Positions 58,799 through 64,000 of a DNA stretch of 64,000 nt are shown here, piece after piece. Made by a program: the position numbers and the translations under genes. The stretch covers positions 8,985,501 through 9,049,500 of the forward strand of contig NC_134460.1 of the NCBI RefSeq assembly GCF_047948215.1. Reading direction: 5' to 3'. The notes beneath the pieces were generated by a model. The model ran no database searches and had not been told where the DNA came from. It saw only the letters and a program-made list of their open reading frames with translations. Source of the stretch: Lycorma delicatula. Taxonomy: Eukaryota > Arthropoda > Insecta > Hemiptera > Fulgoridae. Numbering within the stretch: the first letter of the stretch is position 1; each line of letters begins with the position of its first letter.

Positions 58799-59860
58799 TT
58801 AAAAACATCTTTTTTTTTTTTGTCTTCAGTCATTTGACTGGTTTGATGCAGCTCTCCAAGATTCCCTATCTAGTGCTAGTCGTTTCATTTCAGTATACCC
58901 TCTACATCCTACATCCCCAACAATTTGTTTTACATACTCCAAACGTGGCCTGCCTACACAATTTTTCCCTTCTACCTGTCCTTCCAATATTAAAGCGACT
59001 ATTCCAGGATGCCTTAGTATGTGGCCTATAAGTCTGTCTCTTCTTTTAACTATATTTTTCCAAATGCTACTTTCTTCATCTATTTGCCGCAATACCTCTT
59101 CATTTGTCACTTTATCCACCCATCTGATTTTTAACATTCTCCTATAGCACCGCATTTCAAAAGCTTCTAATCTTTTCTTCTCAGATACTCCGATTGTCCA
59201 AGTTTCACTTCCATATAAAGCGACACTCCAAACATACACTTTCAAAAATCTTTTCCTGAGATTTAAATTAATTTTTGATGTAAACAAATTATATTTCTTA
59301 CTGAAGGCTCGTTTAGCTTGTGCTATTCGGCATTTTATATCGCTCCTGCTTCGTCCATCTTTAGTAATTTTACTTCCCAAATAACAAAATTCTTCTACCT
59401 CCATAATCTTTTCTCCTCCTATTTTCACATTCAGCGGTCCATCTTTGTTATTTATACTACATTTCATTACTTTTGTTTTGTTCTTGTTTATTTTCACGCG
59501 ATAGTTCTTGCGTAGGACTTCATCTATGCCGTTCATTGTTTCTTCTAAATCCTTTTTACTCTCGGCTAGAATTACTATATCATCAGCAAATCGTAGCATC
59601 TTTATCTTTTCACCTTGTACTGTTACTCCGAATCTAAATTGTTCTTTAACATCATTAACTGCTAGTTCCATGTAAAGATTAAAAAGTAACGGAGATAGGG
59701 AACATCCTTGTCGGACTCCCTTTCTTATTAGGGCTTCTTTCTTATGTTCTTCAATTGTTATTGTTGCTGTTTGGTTCCTGTACATGTTAGCAATTGTTCT
59801 TCTATCTCTGTATTTGAACCCTAATTTTTTTAAAATGCTGAACATGATGTTAAAAACATC
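58799..59860 (-). mobile_element. LINE-A copy A7, 11-bp TSD
   Basis: TTAAAAACATC flanks it at 58799-58809 and 59850-59860. The poly(A) is the T run at 58810-58821. The truncation is at MFSILKK, between RT boxes A and B. Four extra bases (GATG, 59846-59849) lie between the element and the right TSD. It is very close in sequence to A3. Confidence 0.92.
58826..59845 (-). CDS. LINE-A copy A7 ORF, 339 codons open
   Basis: Open from the truncation to the family stop. It has GVRQGCSLSPLLFNLYME (box B), RFADDIVILAESKKDLEE (box C), NKNKTKVM (box D), CYLGSKITKDGRS (box E) and the full C-terminus. RT box A with its catalytic Asp is absent, so there is no working RT. Differences from A3 are few (for example SINNKDG, NLNLRKR), pointing to a recent insertion from a closely related source. 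Confidence 0.9.
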   Translation of the reverse strand: MFSILKKLGFKYRDRRTIANMYRNQTATITIEEHKKEALIRKGVRQGCSLSPLLFNLYMELAVNDVKEQFRFGVTVQGEKIKMLRFADDIVILAESKKDLEETMNGIDEVLRKNYRVKINKNKTKVMKCSINNKDGPLNVKIGGEKIMEVEEFCYLGSKITKDGRSRSDIKCRIAQAKRAFSKKYNLFTSKINLNLRKRFLKVYVWSVALYGSETWTIGVSEKKRLEAFEMRCYRRMLKIRWVDKVTNEEVLRQIDEESSIWKNIVKRRDRLIGHILRHPGIVALILEGQVEGKNCVGRPRLEYVKQIVGDVGCRGYTEMKRLALDRESWRAASNQSND

Positions 59861-59872
59861 AATACGTTATTA

Positions 59873-59997
59873 ATTTTGTGCCGAGATATTGAAATCTTTA
59901 ACGATTGAGAATGTAACATGATCTTGGGTTAAGTTGTGAGCGGATGATACATGTTGTCGTCTCAATGTTTCAAGATTTCAATACCTTGGCACAAAAT
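59873..59997. repeat. 125-bp imperfect fold-back with roughly 50-bp arms
   Basis: The outer 26 bp, ATTTTGTGCCGAGATATTG and on, pairs with the end at 59997 with two mismatches. Pairing continues inward through CATTGAGA/GATTGAGA and AACATG. The loop is about 20 nt around TGGGTTAAGTTGTGAGCGG. It lies 12 bp from the TSD of LINE-A copy A7. It could be a MITE-like fold-back or a small-RNA hairpin. Confidence 0.75.
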
Positions 59998-62900
59998 GAA
60001 TAAAAGCCAAAAACTGCAACGCTACATTAAAGACATCATAATTTTTCATTAAAGCTAGATCAACTACATCAAAAACCCTTTAATTTCTATCAATACGTAG
60101 CTTAGATCGTGAGATATGCAGCGTTAAAGACAAAAGTGGCCGTTACTCTTTAAAGTAGAATATTCGGTTCAGAAAAATCGTAAATACACATACATAACAA
60201 AAATAAGAAATTTCAGCTCAAAGTCTTAAGCTTTTAACGATTTTAATGCAGTTCACTGAAAAAATTTCGTTTCGAAATGCGTTCGGTCAAACGCGAAGAA
60301 AAAATTTCAAATTTAAAAAAAATATTTCTTCTGACTGAATTTATTTTATTTTTTTAATTTGATGATTTTTGAAATCTGAAGTATACTGTCAAAAAGTAAA
60401 GTATATAACTTTTTTTTTTTTTTTTTAATCGTCTCTCTAAACCTCTCCGTTGCAAAGTTAAAGTAGTATGAATACAATAATTTTTTATCATAAAATATAG
60501 GTGTCCCTTTATTTTTTGTACTAATGTAATAGGTATTTAAGTTTAGTTTGAAATATCAAGAAAATATCATTTTTGCCTTTTTTATTTAATAAGCCATCGC
60601 CTTCCTAGACCGCTTGAACTCCCCAAATTTTCTGTGGGCCTTCTACACTCGCCCCTGAAGGCCTCCAGCGCCCACAAGGGAGCGTTATCGTCCTCTTTGA
60701 GAACGAATGGTTTAGACGAATTAAAGTACGAAGGTAAACTTAAAATATGTCTTGATATTGCCACTTGGAAAAGCCATTAATATAAGAAAGTTTGTTTATA
60801 CTTTGTCGTGGGTTTACGTTTAATATAAATTCTACGAAATAAATATGGTGTGTGTTTTTATTGTTTGTGGTAGTGTATTTATTTTACTGCGGGTTACACC
60901 TGGCTGACCTTAAGCGCATAATTATAAATTAAATACACGTATAATTTAAATTCAATTTATAGAGACTCTTTAATCTTTATAAATGTTTTTCAAACACCAA
61001 TTTTTAAGTCGGATTGATTCTCCAGCGTTTACACTAATTAACTCCGCGCTCGTATTTCCACAAAAAAAACATTCACACAATCGCTGTAACACTTTCTGCT
61101 GCTGTGTTAAAGCTAGTTTACATAGTGCAATGCTTCGAAACAGAAAGGTAAATTAATTTTTTGCTTTACACTTTCAATTGCTAAGAGGTATATAAGTGGT
61201 CATTACCTGAAGAGGCAAGATGCGCCTGTTATAGCTGCTTTACCCGAGATTGATCATTTTCACTACTAGCCAGTTCCTATAATGTGAAATGAATTGTCGC
61301 TCGTAAAACTAAGTAATACCTAAATTTCACTGAGCTTGGGAAGTTGATTTAAGACAATATATTTCGGCTCAGTAAAGAAGATAATAAGAAATTATTTCAT
61401 TAAATTTGCCTTACAAGGAATTAGTATATTTTTTTAGAATTTCATACCAGTTACAAGAGTAACTTTCTCCAACCAAGCTGATTGTCTTTATCTATATTTA
61501 CCTAAATTTATGTTGAAAACAAAGATAACACTCTTCATATTTAATATTAAGAAAATATATATATTATTGGTTTACAATTACTTATTTAAAGGATTTAAAT
61601 AATTTTTAATATTTGGGGTTTAATTAAATACGATTTACATCTAACTGTCATAGGAGCAATTAGGACAGAAAATCAAGAGTGAAGGGAGTTGTGCGAGAGA
61701 ATATGTCGTCTAACATGTCACTCGATTATAATCGCCTTACTCTGAGTCGAAATGCTGCATCAGTGAACAATTGCCTTTTAATAATCCAATATCCATTACA
61801 ACATTTGAGTTCTGCTTACATCAATGCATTACAAATTCTCAACATGTTATAATGTTACACTGTTATTTAATAATAATAATAAGAACTAAAACAAATTATA
61901 ATTCAGTTATAACTTTTCATCGTAATTTAAATTTCTAGGTCGTTTAAATATATATTTAACTTTAATTTTTTTACCTCTTTCCTAAATAATTATTAAAATA
62001 TTACAACTTTTGTCTGATGAATAACTAGAAACCTGTGATTATTAAATAAAAATGAACTCTTACGTAAAAATTAATTTAATTACACAAAAATTAACCCCTT
62101 TATTAAAAACAGGTTGATTTACATACCGAATGGAATCACTATAGAGTAATTCAAGAAAATCCTAATAAACATTCAGGATATTTTCTAATAGTAAAAATAA
62201 AAATGGAAGTTCAAAAAACAGAGGTTTGAAAACGCTTCTTTAACGAATGTAAAAACAAAATATTTTAATTCATTTGTTTTGTAATATTGAAAATTTTAAT
62301 TCGTTTAAATACCTAGCTTAAAATTTTCCACATTTTGATATGTCTTGTTTTAAATAAACTTCAAACTTCTTCTGATTGTGTTTTTTAGTTTCTGTTAACT
62401 TTCTTAATACCATTCTACTTTGAATCAATTTTCTAGAAGTTTTATTTAGTATATTTACATGTTTATTACCTAATCAACAAAGTTATTTTAAACCAAACAC
62501 AAAATAGTGTGTTTATCAACCCTATTTTATCGTCTTTTAACTACATTTATCAAAAAGTACATTTCTGAGGTCCATTTTTTTTTTCAATTTTTCAGGTCAG
62601 ATTTCTAATAAAACCAATAAATCTATCTCTTAATTTGGTCCCAAGAAATACAGTCTGGCTAAATTTTAGGCGCAAAAATCCGGAAGAAATCTTACGCTAG
62701 CCGAAACTCATTTACAAAGCGTTTCCGAGCCTATATTTATATTAACTTTCTTTTTTTATTTTAACCAGTAGAACAAGTAAAGGTTCGTTTCATGGAAGGT
62801 TTGTTACATTGTTGGTGAATCATTCTGTTAACGCACTGTTTCCCGTAGAAAGGAATATATTAATTTGCTGATTTACATTTTTTTTCGTAATTTTTCTTTT

Positions 62901-63203
62901 CATTTTTACGAATTTAATACATCAACAATTTAATACAAGAAGCACTAATCAGAGTTGCTTTCTCTTAGATTAATGATGTTAATTATACAGCTAGCCATTA
63001 TTATGATTAGTAATAGAAGATGTTACTTATATAACGCTTCATATTGCTTTAATTTGAGTAAGATTGATGGTATGTGACAATTTATTTGGCTCAGTGAAAA
63101 ATGTAACAGAAATCCAGACCCCTCCTCACTTTCTTTAGTAAACCTGGCCTAGATTAATTTTATTTATAAATTAATTCACACAAGAGGCTTGTACGTGGGA
63201 CTG
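59998..63203. other. AT-rich intergenic DNA
   Basis: About 3.2 kb. A short less AT-rich stretch at 60590-60720 has a 60-codon minus-strand frame with no recognisable domain. T16-class tract near 60411-60426. No repeat family assigned. Confidence 0.45.
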
Positions 63204-63305
63204 TGAAAATGGAAATAAAAAATGACATGCTTGACCAGGATTTGAGCCTAGGACCTTCGGATGAATGGCCAAGACACGACCACTCCCCCATGGACATCGG
63301 CCATT
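63204..63305 (-). repeat. SINE family 2, near-complete head
   Basis: On the minus strand GGGGGAGTGGTCGTGTCTTG (A-box side), CCTAGGCTCAAATCCTGG (B box) and TCAAGCATGTCATTTTTTAT. This matches family 2 order. No TSD seen. Confidence 0.55.
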
Positions 63306-64000
63306 TCTGGGGTAAATTTATTTTACATCAGATTGCTACAAACACTAAGGTTATGATGAGATTTAACTTTATGTACGTATTATAAAATTAAATGTTTAAC
63401 TACAAATAAATTATAAAAATATTACATAAAACTGTAATATAGTTAAATTTTAAATTGCATAATAATTTCTTACGTTTTTATTGCTATTATTTCATTCAAT
63501 AAACTATTAAAAGTCTTTTGATGACAAGAGTGGGGTAGTAATTTGATTATAGAATAAATTAAAGGAAAAAAAAAATTCTACTTTCTTTTTATGATCCTAT
63601 TAATAAAAAAAGATTCTTGAAAAATTATTCATTTTATTTTACATGAGGTAAACGTAGTTTTTTTTATTGTTAAATAACTATCTTGAAAATGTAAATGAAG
63701 AAAAATGGTAAAATCCTCTACAAAGCTATATATCTTTTTTATCCTGAGGGACTAGAGAAGCTTACCCATCAGAAGAAAATTATTTCTTCTTCCTTGAATC
63801 CAACAGGGACTAAAGGGTACTATTTTATATTGTATTTTATAAGTGGTTGAAATTGTAGTCGTTATTAACCTGTTTTATCCCCTACCATAAATTAAAAAAA
63901 ATATCGATCGGATATATCCCAATATTTAAATCTTACTTAACACATGAATTTTTCCACGCATAAAAATTAACTGAATTGTAAATATTTAACAGAAATGAAA
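63306..64000. other. AT-rich intergenic DNA
   Basis: Nothing recognised up to the window end. Confidence 0.4.

Noticed and set aside
60582..60764. Possible exon on the minus strand
   Set aside because: Only 60 codons, no motif and no convincing splice context; kept only as a note.
1..64000. LTR retrotransposons or endogenous viruses
   Set aside because: No long terminal direct repeats, primer-binding site, protease or integrase motif was seen; the CpG-rich blocks at 47-49.5 kb were considered but lack such evidence.

Overview
The window reads as a piece of AT-rich animal intergenic DNA that has been filled with transposable elements. No intact host gene, rRNA, bona fide tRNA gene, operon or CRISPR array was found. 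The repeat types (5'-truncated non-LTR retrotransposons with poly(A) or (AAT)n tails, Jockey-, I- and R1-like LINE remnants, mariner/IS630-like transposons with TA target duplications, tRNA-headed SINEs) point to an arthropod. Several repeat and protein blocks resemble, from memory only, sequences common in hemipteran insects, so a hemipteran, possibly a hopper-like one, is my best guess and is unproven.

Layout. 0-4 kb: SINE scrap, Jockey 3' tail, a long hairpin, and a SINE with a perfect 15-bp target duplication. 4.8-6.4 kb: a decayed intronless copy of an uncharacterised arthropod protein family on the minus strand. 7.3-7.9 kb: LINE-A copy A1. 9.2-12.1 kb: a segment bounded by 58-bp inverted repeats that contains LINE-B copy B1 inside a TA microsatellite. 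12.8-14.6 kb: an RNase-H LINE remnant and an R1-like 3' end. 15.1 kb: SINE with an internal duplication. 17.6-21 kb: old LINE and Jockey relics. 21.1-22.7 kb: LINE-B copy B2. 24.7-28.3 kb: LINE-A copies A2 and A3. 28.5-30.9 kb: mariner-like pseudogene, then a Jockey copy. 33.5-36.6 kb: LINE-A copy A4, GC-rich repeat, SINE, and a Helitron-like repeat. 39-41 kb: LINE-A copy A5 nested in a mariner derivative. 41.7-45.4 kb: three LINE relics. 47-49.6 kb: two CpG-rich blocks, one with a TATA box, one with a long unrecognised ORF and a hairpin repeat. 50.7-52 kb: LINE-A copy A6 with a complex 5' side. 54.1-54.9 kb: R1-like LINE. 57.2-58.2 kb: mariner-like element with TIRs. 58.8-59.9 kb: LINE-A copy A7, next to a 125-bp fold-back. 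63.2 kb: SINE scrap.

The dominant family, LINE-A, has seven copies here. All are 5' truncated, or truncated at both ends. In the six that keep a 3' end, the ORF stop codon lies inside a small palindrome only four bases before the poly(A). LINE-B ends in (AAT)n. Two tRNA-headed SINE families are present; family 1 carries a strong palindrome where the anticodon arm should be. I found no convincing novel host system. The most unusual signals are structural: fold-back inverted repeats at LINE junctions, the stop-codon hairpin, the SINE palindrome, the inverted-repeat-bounded segment and the 59.9-kb fold-back.
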